Assembly: GCA_020162035.1 (NCBI GenBank)
Contig: JAIUNM010000017.1
Location: forward strand, 1 to 64,000
Length of the DNA: 64,000 nt
Origin: Bacteroidota bacterium
GTDB taxonomy: Bacteria > Bacteroidota > Bacteroidia > B-17B0 > Aurantibacillaceae
Reading direction: 5' to 3'
Shown: positions 50,399 to 59,887 of the stretch, one piece after another
Layout of the letters: each line of letters opens with the position of its first letter
Position numbering within the stretch: position 1 is the stretch's first letter
Program-made: the position numbers and the translations under genes
Notes under the pieces: generated by a model
What the model saw: the letters and a program-made list of their open reading frames with translations, nothing else
Told to the model about the DNA's origin: nothing
The model's database searches: none

Positions 50399-51841
50399 AT
50401 GATGATGAAGGAGAAAACAGCAGAGCAAGTATGGAAAGATTGCCTAGAGATAATTAAAGATAATGTTAACCAACAAAATTTTGCAACATGGTTTCAACCC
50501 ATTAAAGCAATTAAATTATCGCAAAATATTTTAACCATACAAGTTCCTTCTCAATTTTTTTATGAATGGTTAGAAGAACATTATATTACTTTAATTAAAA
50601 AAGTAATTAAAAAAGAATTAGGCGCTGAAGGAAAATTAGAATATAATATTATAATGGATAGTTCATCTGGCAAAACAGAAAGTCCAATTACATTTAAAGT
50701 ACCTAGTATTAATACTAATTTAAAAAATTCACCAGTGCAAATGCCAATTGATATGAGTAACAATGGCATTAAAAATCCTTTTGTAATTCCAGGTTTAAAA
50801 AAAGTACAAGTAGAATCGCAATTAAATCCAAATTATAGTTTCGAAAATTTTGTTGAAGGAGATTGTAACAGATTAGCAAGAAGCGCTGGGTATGCTGTTT
50901 CTCAAAAACCAGGAGGTAATGCATTTAATCCACTTTTATTATATGGTGGAGTTGGTTTAGGTAAAACACACTTAGCTCAAGCAATAGGCATTGAGGTTAA
51001 AAAGAATTTTCCAAACAAAACAGTTCTATATGTTCAGTCAGAAAAATTTATAACGCAATTTGTTGAAGCAACTAAAAACAATAACACAAACGATTTTATT
51101 CATTTTTATCAAATGATTGATGTGTTAATTATTGATGATGTGCAATATTTTGCTGGAAAAGAAAAAACACAAGATGTATTTTTTCACATCTTTAATCACT
51201 TACACCAATTAGGTAAACAAATTATATTAACTGCAGATAGAGCCCCTGTTGATATACAAGGAATAGAACAACGTTTATTATCTCGTTTTAAATGGGGTTT
51301 AAGTGCAGACTTACAAGCTCCAGGTTTAGAAACCCGTATTGCAATTTTAGATAAAAAAGTTTATAACGAAGGCATTGAGCTTCCTAAAGAAGTAAACGAA
51401 TATTTAGCATATAGTATCACTTCTAATGTTAGAGAACTAGAAGGCGCTTTAATATCATTATTAGCACAAAGTAGCTTAAACAAAAAAGTAATTACTTTAG
51501 AGTTGGCAAAAGCAATGATTGATAAATTTGTTAAAAGCACTGCTCGCGAGGTTTCTATTGATTACATACAAAAAGTTGTTTGCGATTATTTTGACTTACA
51601 AATTGACACCATGAAATCGAAAACACGTAAACGTGAAGTTGTTCAAGCTCGTCAAATTGCTATGTTCTTCGCAAAAAGTATGACAAAATCAAGCCTTGCT
51701 ACAATTGGTATGCACTGCGGAGGTAAAGACCACGCAACTGTTTTACATGCTTGCCGTACTGTAAATAATTTAATGGATACCGATAAACGTTTTAAAGCTT
51801 ATATTGAAGAACTTGAGAAAAAAATTAGCATAAGTAACTAA
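50399..51841 (+). CDS. dnaA: Chromosomal replication initiator protein DnaA
   Basis: The 480-residue protein has domain I (about 1-85, VWKDCLEIIKDNVNQQNFATWF), a linker, AAA+ domain III with Walker A LLYGGVGLGKTHLA (about 183) and Walker B LIIDDVQYFAGK, and domain IV with the DnaA-box-binding signature GGKDHATVLHACR (about 440). It melts oriC and loads the helicase. Three consecutive ATGs begin the frame (50399). I see no TTATCCACA-type DnaA boxes in the 154-nt region before it, so the origin is probably not here. Confidence 0.98.
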   Translation: MMMKEKTAEQVWKDCLEIIKDNVNQQNFATWFQPIKAIKLSQNILTIQVPSQFFYEWLEEHYITLIKKVIKKELGAEGKLEYNIIMDSSSGKTESPITFKVPSINTNLKNSPVQMPIDMSNNGIKNPFVIPGLKKVQVESQLNPNYSFENFVEGDCNRLARSAGYAVSQKPGGNAFNPLLLYGGVGLGKTHLAQAIGIEVKKNFPNKTVLYVQSEKFITQFVEATKNNNTNDFIHFYQMIDVLIIDDVQYFAGKEKTQDVFFHIFNHLHQLGKQIILTADRAPVDIQGIEQRLLSRFKWGLSADLQAPGLETRIAILDKKVYNEGIELPKEVNEYLAYSITSNVRELEGALISLLAQSSLNKKVITLELAKAMIDKFVKSTAREVSIDYIQKVVCDYFDLQIDTMKSKTRKREVVQARQIAMFFAKSMTKSSLATIGMHCGGKDHATVLHACRTVNNLMDTDKRFKAYIEELEKKISISN

Positions 51842-51857
51842 TTAGTGTTTATAACAC

Positions 51858-51891
51858 AAAGCCCTTCAAAAAAAAATTGAAGGGCTTTTTT
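51858..51891 (+). terminator. Rho-independent terminator of dnaA
   Basis: AAAGCCCTTCAA (51858-51869) and TTGAAGGGCTTT (51877-51888) form a 12-bp stem with a 7-nt loop followed by Ts. It lies 17 nt past the dnaA stop. An open frame beginning at 51877 would start inside this stem, so the next gene is started later. Confidence 0.9.
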
Positions 51892-51915
51892 ATTAGCTTT
51901 AACAAAAACATTTTT

Positions 51916-53223
51916 TTGAAAAAAGTTTTAATTATATCTTATTATTGGCCTCCAAGCGGAGGTGCAGGAGTGCAACGCTGGTTAAAATTTGTAAAATATT
52001 TACCTCAAAACAATTGGCAACCCCATATTTATACTGCACTTAACGGCGAAATGCCTGTTATAGATGATAGTTTACAAAAAGACATTCCACCCGAAGCCAT
52101 AATAATTAAACAACCCATTTGGGAACCCTATTCTATTTACAAAAAATTTACTGGCAAAAAAAAATCAGAAAAAATAAATGCATCATTTTTAAATGAAGGA
52201 AAAAAAACAGGATTGCTTCAAAAAATAAGCGTTTGGATTAGAGGCAATTTTTTTATACCAGATGCACGAAAATTTTGGATTAAACCTAGTACTAAATTTT
52301 TACAAACTTACATACAAAAAAACAAAATAGAATATATCATAAGTTCTGGGCCTCCACACAGCATGCATTTAATTGCCTTAAATTTAAAACTGCTTAATCC
52401 AAATTTAAAATGGATTGCAGATTTTAGAGACCCTTGGACAAATATTGATTTTTACTCGAAACTTATGCTTACAAGGCATTCAAATAAAAAGCATCATAAG
52501 TTAGAAAAAACAGTACTAAAAAATGCAAACTGCATAATAAGTATTGGACAACAAATGAATAATGAATTTGTTGAAATGTATAAAAACATAGGAGGTAAAA
52601 ATTTTGAAAAATTTAAAATAATAACAAACGGATACGATGAATCAGACTTGCCTAATTTTGAAGTAGAAAAAGACACGAAGTTTAGCATTGCTCATGTTGG
52701 CACATTAGTTAAAGATAGGAACCCTACTATTTTATGGAAAGTGTTAAACAAACTAATAAACGAAAACAAACATTTTGAAAAACAATTACAAATAAAATTA
52801 GTAGGTAAGGTAGATATTTTTGTAAACGAAGAAATAGCAAAATACAATTTAACTAAATATGTAAAAAAAATAGATTATCTACCACACAATGAAGTAATAA
52901 TTGAACAGAAAAAAAGTAAAATACTTTTACTATTAGTTAATAATACTGCAAATGCAAAAGGAATTTTAACTGGTAAACTTTTCGAATATTTAATGGCAGA
53001 TGTTCCAATAATTGCAATAGGGCCTGAAGATGGTGATTTAGCAAATATTTTAAATGAAACAAACGCTGGAAAAATAAGTGGCTTTAACAACGAAATACAA
53101 TTAGAGAAAAATATTTTAAATACTTTTAATAATACTATAGAGTTAAATCAAACAAAAATGATTACAAAATATAGTAGAGAATCGCTAACTAAAGATTTAG
53201 TTCAAATTTTAAATGAATTATAG
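51916..53223 (+). CDS. Glycosyltransferase (GT4-type)
   Basis: The start is set at TTG 51916, giving the motif LKKVLIISYYWPPSGGAGVQRW; the longer frame would begin in the dnaA terminator. The product has about 435 residues. The N-terminal half carries WPPSGGAGVQR and WIADFRDPW, typical of GT4-family GT-B enzymes in Bacteroidota. The C-terminal half carries SIAHVGTLVKDRNPTILWKVL and LTGKLFEYLMADVPIIAIGPEDGD, the nucleotide-sugar donor site. It probably builds a surface glycan. No other glycan genes adjoin it. Confidence 0.85.
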   Translation: MKKVLIISYYWPPSGGAGVQRWLKFVKYLPQNNWQPHIYTALNGEMPVIDDSLQKDIPPEAIIIKQPIWEPYSIYKKFTGKKKSEKINASFLNEGKKTGLLQKISVWIRGNFFIPDARKFWIKPSTKFLQTYIQKNKIEYIISSGPPHSMHLIALNLKLLNPNLKWIADFRDPWTNIDFYSKLMLTRHSNKKHHKLEKTVLKNANCIISIGQQMNNEFVEMYKNIGGKNFEKFKIITNGYDESDLPNFEVEKDTKFSIAHVGTLVKDRNPTILWKVLNKLINENKHFEKQLQIKLVGKVDIFVNEEIAKYNLTKYVKKIDYLPHNEVIIEQKKSKILLLLVNNTANAKGILTGKLFEYLMADVPIIAIGPEDGDLANILNETNAGKISGFNNEIQLEKNILNTFNNTIELNQTKMITKYSRESLTKDLVQILNEL

Positions 53224-53339
53224 AAATCAACTTTAATAAATACATTTAAATAATTAGTTTAATTAATTGATAATCATGCATATAAAACTTTTTATTTATT
53301 ATATAATTTCATTTATTTTTCTTATATTAGTTAGCTGTA

Positions 53340-53825
53340 ATGAAAAGTCAAATTATTTACATCCTTTTAGGCTTATTATTTATTACTAATGTAATAATTG
53401 CTCAATCAGATTGTTCATTTACAAATGATACTATATTTATTGTTGAACAAAACAAAACTTTATCAGGTAAAAGCATAAAAACAAATTTTAAAAATAACAG
53501 CGAGTTTAAAATTATAAAAGTTGATGATGGAAAATTTTACATTCAATTATCAGTAACAGAAAATTTATATTTTGATAAAAAAGATAATTTAGAATTAGAA
53601 TCTAATGGTAAAAGTATTCTTTTTAAAAATGTTCTTCATCAACAATTAAATAAATACACCGGACTTTACGTAGTTGAAATTTGGAAAAATTACATTGCTA
53701 CATTAAAAGACGAAGGCTTAACATCAATAACATTTAATAAAGCAAAAACAAAATTTTATAAAAGCGATAGTAAAGCAGTAAAACAAATTGCAAACTGTTT
53801 TTATAATGAAACAAACACTAAATAA
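53340..53825 (+). CDS. Hypothetical exported protein
   Basis: The 161-residue protein has a signal peptide (MKSQIIYILLGLLFITNVII, ending AQ) and a beta-rich mature part with two cysteines (DCSF near the N-terminus and NCFYNE near the C-terminus), which could form a disulfide. I recognise no family. It lies 14 nt upstream of the large ABC transporter gene and could be its periplasmic partner or simply share its transcript. Confidence 0.6.
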   Translation: MKSQIIYILLGLLFITNVIIAQSDCSFTNDTIFIVEQNKTLSGKSIKTNFKNNSEFKIIKVDDGKFYIQLSVTENLYFDKKDNLELESNGKSILFKNVLHQQLNKYTGLYVVEIWKNYIATLKDEGLTSITFNKAKTKFYKSDSKAVKQIANCFYNETNTK

Positions 53826-53838
53826 TAAAATTTAAAAA

Positions 53839-56800
53839 ATGAGTGAACGAATACTAAGAGCCCTAATGCAAATGTTTTCTATTATTGCAAAAGTTGATGG
53901 CATTAATAGTACAGGAAGACAAATTGTTGAATCTTTTTTAAAGCAACAATTAAGTGCAGAACAAGTTGCAACCTATCTTAAAATTTTTGACGAATTTATA
54001 GAATCCAGTCAAGCGGCTAGTAAAAAGAAAGAAGGCGCAGCTAAACGCACCTCTTTAAACTCAGTTAAAGTTTTAAAAATATGTACGCAAATTAATCAAG
54101 AATTAGAGCAACCACAAAAAGTGATTGTATTAGTTCGTTTATTAGAATTTATACATTCAAGTAACGAAATTAGTGAACAAGAAAACGAATTTGTATTAAC
54201 AGTTGCTGATACATTTAACATTCCTCACGAAGAATTTTTAGCGTTAAAATCATTTGTAGAAGATCAACAAGAAATTGTACCTAACAGTAGTAATATTTTA
54301 GTAATAAATAATACAGAAAATGGGTACAACAATACTTGTAAACATATATTTTGTGATGCATTAACAAACGATGTTCGTATAATTCAAATACAAAGTGTTG
54401 CAATGTATGTGTTAAGAATATACGGCAATACCGAACTTCAACTTAATGGTCAAATTATTTCAAAAGAACGCGTTCACATTTTTACACCAGGTTCATCAAT
54501 ACGTAACAGTAAAATTAAACCTATATATTATAGCGATGTTATTGGCAGATTTTTGAGCGATGAAAACCAACTTAAAATTACATTTGAAGCTAAACATTTA
54601 GAATATAAATTTAAAGGTGGTAAATTAGGGTTAAGAGATGTAAATATTAACGAAGAAAGTGGAAAGTTAATAGGCATAATGGGTGGTTCTGGTGCTGGAA
54701 AATCAACATTATTAAATGTATTAAACGGTAACGAAATTCCAAGCGCAGGTGCAGTTACAATTAATGGAAAAAATATTCATACTGAACGCGATTTAATTGA
54801 AGGTGTAGTTGGACACGTTAGTCAAGATGATTTACTTATTGAAGAATTAACTGTATTTCAAAATCTTTTTTATAATGCTAAACTATGTTTTGGAAATTTA
54901 CCAGATGATGAAATTGAAAAAAGATGTAATGCATTGTTAGCAGATATTGGATTAAGTGAAACACGTCATTTAAAAGTAGGATCGCCATTAGAGAAAACAA
55001 TATCTGGAGGGCAACGTAAACGTTTAAATATATCGTTAGAATTAATTAGAGAACCTTCTGTTTTATTTGTAGATGAACCAACATCTGGTTTATCAAGTAG
55101 AGATTCGGAAAACATAATGGATCTTTTAAAAGAATTAGCTTTAAAAGGAAAATTAATTTTTGTTGTTATACATCAACCATCAAGCGACATTTATAAAATG
55201 TTTGATAAATTAATGATTCTTGACGTTGGTGGTTATCCAATTTACTATGGTAATCCTGTAGATGCAGTTAGTTACTTTAAACGATTAGTTAATCATGTAA
55301 ATTCAGAAGAGGCCGAATGTTGGAATTGTGGTAATGTTAATCCGGAACAAATTTTTAATATAATAGAAAGCAAAGTATTAGATGAGTATGGAAATTTAAC
55401 ATATACAAGAAAAAACACACCTGTTGAATGGAACACACATTATAAAGAATTAATTGAAAAAAACATTCACTCAGAAAAAAAACACACAAGCATACCTGAA
55501 GCAATTTTTAAAATTCCAAATAAAATTAAACAGTTTAAGGTGTTTTTAACGCGTGATGTAAAAAGTAAATTAACTAATACTCAATATTTATTAATTAATT
55601 TTATTGAAGCACCTCTCTTGGCATTTATTCTTGCGTTTTTAGTAAGATATTTTAATACAGATGTTGATACAGGTAAAGGTTATATTTTTAGAGAAAATGA
55701 AAACGTGCCTGCATACATTTTTATGTCGGTTGTTGTTGCTTTATTTATTGGTTTAACTGTAAGTGCCGAAGAAATTATTAGAGATAGAAAAATACGAAAG
55801 CGAGAATCATTTTTAAATTTAAGTAAAGGCAGTTATTTATGGAGTAAAATTATAATTATGTTTGTATTATCTGCAATACAAACTATATCATTTGTAATAG
55901 TTGGTAACTCTGTATTAGGATTAAAAGGCATGTACTGCGATTATTGGTTGGTTTTGTTTACAACAAGTTGCTTTGCTAATATGTTAGGTTTAAATATATC
56001 TAGCGCATTTAACAGTGCGGTTACAATTTATATTTTAATTCCATTTTTAATTATTCCGCAATTGTTATTAGCTGGTGTTGTTGTTAAGTTTGATAAATTA
56101 AATCCTGTGTTAGCTAAACAAGGCGCAGTACCAATGGTAGGCGAAGCTATGGCAAGTAGATGGGCTTATGAGGCTTTAGCTGTTAATCAATTTAAAGACA
56201 ATAAATTTGAAAAACATTTTTATAAATACGATAAAAGTATAAGTGTTGCTAGTTATAAAAAGAATTTTTGGAAAGCTAAAATTCAAAATAAATTAAGTAA
56301 AATAGAATCTGGTTACAAAGATGGTAAAACCAATAAAGACTTTGAAGGTGATATTTTGTTATTAAAAAATGAAATAGGAAAAGAATTAAAAATTTTAAAA
56401 GGTATTAAATGTGAAGTTTATGATAAAATAAACGTTCAAGATTTTAATGCAGAAGTAAGCAAAGGTATTTTTAATTACTTAAAATTAGTAAATGATAAAT
56501 ACATTGCAATTGAAAATAAAGCACGCAAAGAAAGTGATGATTTAACTACAAAATTAAAAGGTAAATTTGATATCGTTCAATTACGCGATGATTACGAAAA
56601 TGAAAACCTAAGTCAATTAGTTAAAAATGCAACTAATTTAACTGGCGAAAATTGTTTAGAAAAAGATGGAAGATTAATACAAATTAACGATCCAATTTTT
56701 TGCGACCCAACAGAATCAAATATTGGCAGAGGGCATTTTTATGCGCCACGCAAAAAAGTTTTTGGTTCGTTTTATTCAACCTTTTGGGTAAACATATCGG

Positions 56801-56910
56801 TAATTTGGTTAATGAGTTTAAGTTTAATTATTACTTTATATTTTGATGTATTTAAAAAAGTATTAGATAGCTTTGAAATTTTATTTTCAAAATTTAAAAA
56901 GAAAAAATAA
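53839..56910 (+). CDS. ABCG-type transporter with N-terminal TerB-like and FHA-like domains
   Basis: The 1023-residue single-chain protein has four parts in order. First, a TerB-like helical domain (about 1-145; LMQMFSIIAKVDGINSTGRQIV). Second, a beta-rich FHA-like segment (about 150-245; LRIYGNTELQLNGQIISKERVHIFTPGSSIRNSKI). Third, an ABC ATPase with Walker A GGSGAGKST (about 281), signature SGGQRKRLN (about 388) and Walker B VLFVDEPTSG (about 407). Fourth, an ABC2 membrane part with about five spans (580-760), a large 200-residue soluble loop (about 785-980) and one last span (about 985-1008). FHA-ABCG fusions are known in bacteria; the substrate is unknown. The preceding secreted protein (14 nt gap) may be linked. 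Confidence 0.85.
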   Translation: MSERILRALMQMFSIIAKVDGINSTGRQIVESFLKQQLSAEQVATYLKIFDEFIESSQAASKKKEGAAKRTSLNSVKVLKICTQINQELEQPQKVIVLVRLLEFIHSSNEISEQENEFVLTVADTFNIPHEEFLALKSFVEDQQEIVPNSSNILVINNTENGYNNTCKHIFCDALTNDVRIIQIQSVAMYVLRIYGNTELQLNGQIISKERVHIFTPGSSIRNSKIKPIYYSDVIGRFLSDENQLKITFEAKHLEYKFKGGKLGLRDVNINEESGKLIGIMGGSGAGKSTLLNVLNGNEIPSAGAVTINGKNIHTERDLIEGVVGHVSQDDLLIEELTVFQNLFYNAKLCFGNLPDDEIEKRCNALLADIGLSETRHLKVGSPLEKTISGGQRKRLNISLELIREPSVLFVDEPTSGLSSRDSENIMDLLKELALKGKLIFVVIHQPSSDIYKMFDKLMILDVGGYPIYYGNPVDAVSYFKRLVNHVNSEEAECWNCGNVNPEQIFNIIESKVLDEYGNLTYTRKNTPVEWNTHYKELIEKNIHSEKKHTSIPEAIFKIPNKIKQFKVFLTRDVKSKLTNTQYLLINFIEAPLLAFILAFLVRYFNTDVDTGKGYIFRENENVPAYIFMSVVVALFIGLTVSAEEIIRDRKIRKRESFLNLSKGSYLWSKIIIMFVLSAIQTISFVIVGNSVLGLKGMYCDYWLVLFTTSCFANMLGLNISSAFNSAVTIYILIPFLIIPQLLLAGVVVKFDKLNPVLAKQGAVPMVGEAMASRWAYEALAVNQFKDNKFEKHFYKYDKSISVASYKKNFWKAKIQNKLSKIESGYKDGKTNKDFEGDILLLKNEIGKELKILKGIKCEVYDKINVQDFNAEVSKGIFNYLKLVNDKYIAIENKARKESDDLTTKLKGKFDIVQLRDDYENENLSQLVKNATNLTGENCLEKDGRLIQINDPIFCDPTESNIGRGHFYAPRKKVFGSFYSTFWVNISVIWLMSLSLIITLYFDVFKKVLDSFEILFSKFKKKK

Positions 56911-56953
56911 TTGATTAATTTTTATATTAAAGCTTATTGTTTAATTGTTAAAA

Positions 56954-57603
56954 ATGAATGTTATGAAAAAAATATTATTCAAGTTTTTATTTTTTTATGT
57001 CCATTTATAACATTTGGACAACAAAACATTAATATAAAAAGCATTAATCGTAATTCAATTTATTTTGAAGCTTTTGGGCAAGGTTTATACAATTCTATTT
57101 CATTTGATAGAATTAATTCAATTAACAAAAACATTAAAACTTCATTCAGTGCTGGTTTAACACTAGTTCCAACATCAGAACTTTGTGTAGTAGGAATTCC
57201 AGCTTCATACAACTATTTGTTTGGAAAAAACAATCATCATTTAGAACTAGGCTTAGGCATAACTGCAATGTATTTAAGGCAAAATAAATTAACTGTTTCT
57301 GAAGGTGTAACAGATTTAAATGGTAACACTCAAATAAATAATTATATTGGCTATCAAAATAATTTTTATTCTTATTTCACTCCAAAAATTGGATATCGCT
57401 TTCAAAAAAATGACGGGGGGCTTTTTCTGAGATTAACTTTAACACCATCAATTGCTGGTATTAATAGTATTGGAGGAACACAAGGTGGTAATTTAATAAA
57501 GCATGACCGCGAAACTCAATATTTTAAATCTGCTGCTTTTTTTGAGCCTTATAAAATTTTTCCTTGGGCTGGAATAAGTATTGGATGGACACTTAAAAAT
57601 TAA
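56954..57603 (+). pseudogene. Outer-membrane beta-barrel-like protein with frameshifted signal peptide
   Basis: A barrel-like protein (GQGLYNSISFDRI, LELGLGITAMYL, GYRFQKNDGGLFLRLTLTPS, IFPWAGISIGWTLKN) reads in one frame, but its only plausible start (MNVMKKILFKFLFF at 56954) is in another frame. The switch lies in a T7 run (56990-56996). Adding one T yields a standard signal peptide continuing LCPFITFGQQ and a 216-residue protein. As sequenced, translation from the ATG stops after 18 codons. An alternative start at TTG 56911 gives no proper leader. It follows the ABC transporter gene directly. Confidence 0.65.
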
Positions 57604-58103
57604 ACCAAGTAAACTTCTTCTTTACCCGTTTTGCTAAAATCTGCTTCAATATGATTTTGTAAAGTTGTGCTTAATCTTAAGCCCACAAAATCTGCTTTTA
57701 CAGGGAAATTTGTATGACTTCTATCTACTAAAACAACAGTATTTAATTTTTTTAAAGGTTGATTTAAAAATAATTTTACGGCATACATTAACGTTTTTCC
57801 GCTATTTAAAACATCATCAACTAAAATTATAATTTTGTTATTTGCTTTTTTTAAATCTAAAGACAATTCAACATCATCTTTCCAAGGGTTTTGTTTGTTT
57901 AATGTTAATTTAGCTAATGTGAATTTAATTTTTGAAATTTCAGTTAATTTTTTAACTAAAATAGTAGCAAATTTATAACCATTACCTTCAATACCAACAA
58001 CAATAATTTCTTTTTCATTAAAATTATTTTCAAAAATTTCAAAAGCAATTCTATTAATCTTTTGTTGAATTTGTTGTGTACTTAATATTTTTACTTTACT
58101 CAT
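57600..58103 (-). CDS. PyrR-like phosphoribosyltransferase family protein
   Basis: The 167-residue type I PRTase has the PRPP-binding motif IIILVDDVLNSGKTL (about 90-104), plus VVLVDRSHTNFPVKADFVGL, as in PyrR, and an N-terminal IVVGIEGNGYKFATILVKK. PyrR is a bifunctional pyr attenuator and uracil PRTase; members outside Firmicutes often lack the regulatory role. It lies 21 nt downstream of dapA on the same strand and may share its transcript. Its purine or pyrimidine specificity cannot be assigned. Confidence 0.82.
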   Translation of the reverse strand: MSKVKILSTQQIQQKINRIAFEIFENNFNEKEIIVVGIEGNGYKFATILVKKLTEISKIKFTLAKLTLNKQNPWKDDVELSLDLKKANNKIIILVDDVLNSGKTLMYAVKLFLNQPLKKLNTVVLVDRSHTNFPVKADFVGLRLSTTLQNHIEADFSKTGKEEVYLV

Positions 58104-58124
58104 TTTATAACAAAAATCTAATTA

Positions 58125-59006
58125 TTAAATTGATTTAATTAACACATCAATTTTTTGTTTAACCTCTTGTTTAGGCTCTACCAAAGGTAATCTAACATAA
58201 GATTTACAAATATTTAATTTACTTAATGTATATTTAATTCCACCAGGGTTTCCATCAGCAAACAATTGATCTATTAAATCTATTAATGAATAATGAAGAT
58301 TTTGTGCTTTTTCAAATTTGTTTTTTAAAGCCAAGTTAACCATTTCGCTGTAAATTTTCGGATGCGAATTTGCAACAACAGAAATTACTCCAACTGCACC
58401 AGCTGCAATTAATGGTAGTGTTAAAGCGTCATCGCCACTTATTACCATAAAATCTTTTGGTTTATTTTTAATTACTTTCATTATTTGCTCAACATTTCCA
58501 CTTGCTTCTTTTGTTGCAACAATGTTTTTAAAATCTTTAGCAATTTTTATTTGTGTTTCCCATGTAACATTACTACCGGTTCTTCCGGGCACATTGTATA
58601 AAATTATATCTTTTTTAGTTGAATTAGCAACTGCTTTATAATGTTGGTAATACCCTTCTTGATTTGGTTTATTATAATAAGGCGCAACAGATAAAATTGC
58701 CTCAAAGTCTTTTAAATCTGTTTTTTTAATTTGTTCAACTACTTCTAATGTATTATTACCTCCTATGCCTAACACTAATGGTAATTCTTTATTATTTGCT
58801 TTAACAACAGTATCAATAACTATTTTCTTCTCGTCTTTAGTAAGCGTAACACTTTCGCCTGTTGTACCTAATACAACAATGTAATCAACTTTTCCATTAT
58901 GTAAATGCTTAACTAGTTTTTTTAATGCATCAACATCAACCTCACCTGTTTTTGTAAATGGCGTAACAATAGCAACTCCTGTACCTATTAATTTTTTATT
59001 TCTCAT
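58125..59006 (-). CDS. dapA: 4-hydroxy-tetrahydrodipicolinate synthase
   Basis: The 293-residue TIM-barrel enzyme has GTGVAIVTPF, the GTTGES substrate loop, the catalytic tyrosine in IILYNVPGRTG (about 133) and the Schiff-base lysine in IVATKEASGN (about 161). It condenses pyruvate with aspartate semialdehyde, the first step towards diaminopimelate and lysine. A -7 box TAGATTTG (59012-59019, minus) ends 5 nt before the ATG, so the mRNA is predicted to be leaderless. It heads a two-gene operon with a phosphoribosyltransferase. Confidence 0.96.
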   Translation of the reverse strand: MRNKKLIGTGVAIVTPFTKTGEVDVDALKKLVKHLHNGKVDYIVVLGTTGESVTLTKDEKKIVIDTVVKANNKELPLVLGIGGNNTLEVVEQIKKTDLKDFEAILSVAPYYNKPNQEGYYQHYKAVANSTKKDIILYNVPGRTGSNVTWETQIKIAKDFKNIVATKEASGNVEQIMKVIKNKPKDFMVISGDDALTLPLIAAGAVGVISVVANSHPKIYSEMVNLALKNKFEKAQNLHYSLIDLIDQLFADGNPGGIKYTLSKLNICKSYVRLPLVEPKQEVKQKIDVLIKSI

Positions 59007-59011
59007 AATTT

Positions 59012-59019
59012 CAAATCTA
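59012..59019 (-). promoter_or_regulatory. -7 promoter element of dapA
   Basis: TAGATTTG on the minus strand matches TAnnTTTG and ends 5 nt upstream of the dapA ATG. The -33 position has no clear TTTG. Confidence 0.45.
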
Positions 59020-59141
59020 AATTACACATTTTTAAAATTAGAATAATAAATTTGTTAAAAAATAACCTTTTTAACGATTAAATAAGTCCTTTTAACTATA
59101 AACATTTGATTTTAACGTATAAATTTACATTCTTTGTGTAA

Positions 59142-59534
59142 TTGGGAATTGAAAGGAAAATAAGTTTTGAGTTTGGAAAAGTAGAATTATTAAAAAATTC
59201 TATTATTCGTGTTGTACTATACGAAAATAGCACTATTGATTTTGATGAAAGCTATCGTATGAATAAAGCAATTGGCGAATTATCAAATTTTAAAGAAGCT
59301 TTAGTTTTAGTTGTTGCAGAAACAGGTGCAGTAATTACTGCCGAAGCCAGAAATTTTTCGGCAAGTGAACAAGGACAAGCGTACAGTATTGCAGAAGCAT
59401 TAGTGGTAACTAATTTAGCACATAAAATAATTGCAAATTTTTATTTAAAAATAAATAAGCCAATTAAACCATGTAAAGTTTTTAATGCAGAAATTGATGC
59501 GGTAAATTGGTTATTAGAATTTAATAAAAAATAA
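59142..59534 (+). CDS. STAS/SpoIIAA-like small protein (DUF7793-like)
   Basis: The 130-residue protein has a mixed alpha/beta pattern resembling a SpoIIAA/STAS-type fold: VLYENSTIDFDESYRMNKAI, then ALVLVVAETGAVITAEARNFSAS and a C-terminal KPCKVFNAEIDAVNWLLEF. It belongs to a group of Bacteroidota proteins annotated DUF7793 or STAS-like, without a known partner. The start is TTG at 59142, and a TTCTTTG box ends 5 nt earlier (TTTG at 59133-59136), so it may be a leaderless TTG start. The next in-frame ATG (residue 41) would remove the first strands. Confidence 0.7.
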   Translation: MGIERKISFEFGKVELLKNSIIRVVLYENSTIDFDESYRMNKAIGELSNFKEALVLVVAETGAVITAEARNFSASEQGQAYSIAEALVVTNLAHKIIANFYLKINKPIKPCKVFNAEIDAVNWLLEFNKK

Positions 59535-59536
59535 TT

Positions 59537-59875
59537 TTAAAGTTCTAAAATTTTCTCAATTGGTCTTGCAATAACTGCTTTATTTCCTTTAACAACTATT
59601 GGACGTTCTATTAAAATTGGATTTTGAATTAACACCTCTATCCATTGCTCATCAGTATAATTTTTATCTGTAAATTTTTCTATAAATAAAGGCTCTTTAG
59701 TTCGAATAATATCAAATGGTTTAGCGTTTAGAAGTTTTAAAATCTCTATAAGTTCTAATTTTGATGGTGGTGTGTTTAAATATTCAACAATTTCGATTGG
59801 TTCTGTACTATTATTTTTTAAATAATCAAGAGCATTACAACTTTTGCTACAATTATTATTGTGATAAATTTTCAT
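59537..59875 (-). CDS. ArsC/Spx-family protein
   Basis: The 112-residue thioredoxin-fold protein begins MKIYHNNNCSKSCNALDYLK, matching the ArsC-type active-site loop with Cys9. The residue normally arginine in the CxxSR loop is here cysteine (Cys13), giving CxxxC. The rest is typical (PIEIVEYLNTPPSKLELIEIL, then ILIERPIVVKGNKAVIARP). It may be a glutaredoxin-dependent arsenate reductase or a YffB-like protein. No arsenic-resistance genes are nearby, so detoxification is not established. Confidence 0.85.
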   Translation of the reverse strand: MKIYHNNNCSKSCNALDYLKNNSTEPIEIVEYLNTPPSKLELIEILKLLNAKPFDIIRTKEPLFIEKFTDKNYTDEQWIEVLIQNPILIERPIVVKGNKAVIARPIEKILEL

Positions 59876-59887
59876 TAATTAAATAGT

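Noticed and set aside
51877-51915. Extended start of the GT4 gene at TTG 51877
   Set aside because: It lies within the 3' arm of the dnaA terminator; the conserved sequence begins at the TTG 51916.
53276-53389. 37-codon frame with a lipobox-like LILVSC
   Set aside because: It overlaps the start of the exported protein gene at 53340 in another phase, and after the Cys only 16 residues follow; it is most likely chance in AT-rich DNA, although a tiny lipoprotein is not excluded.
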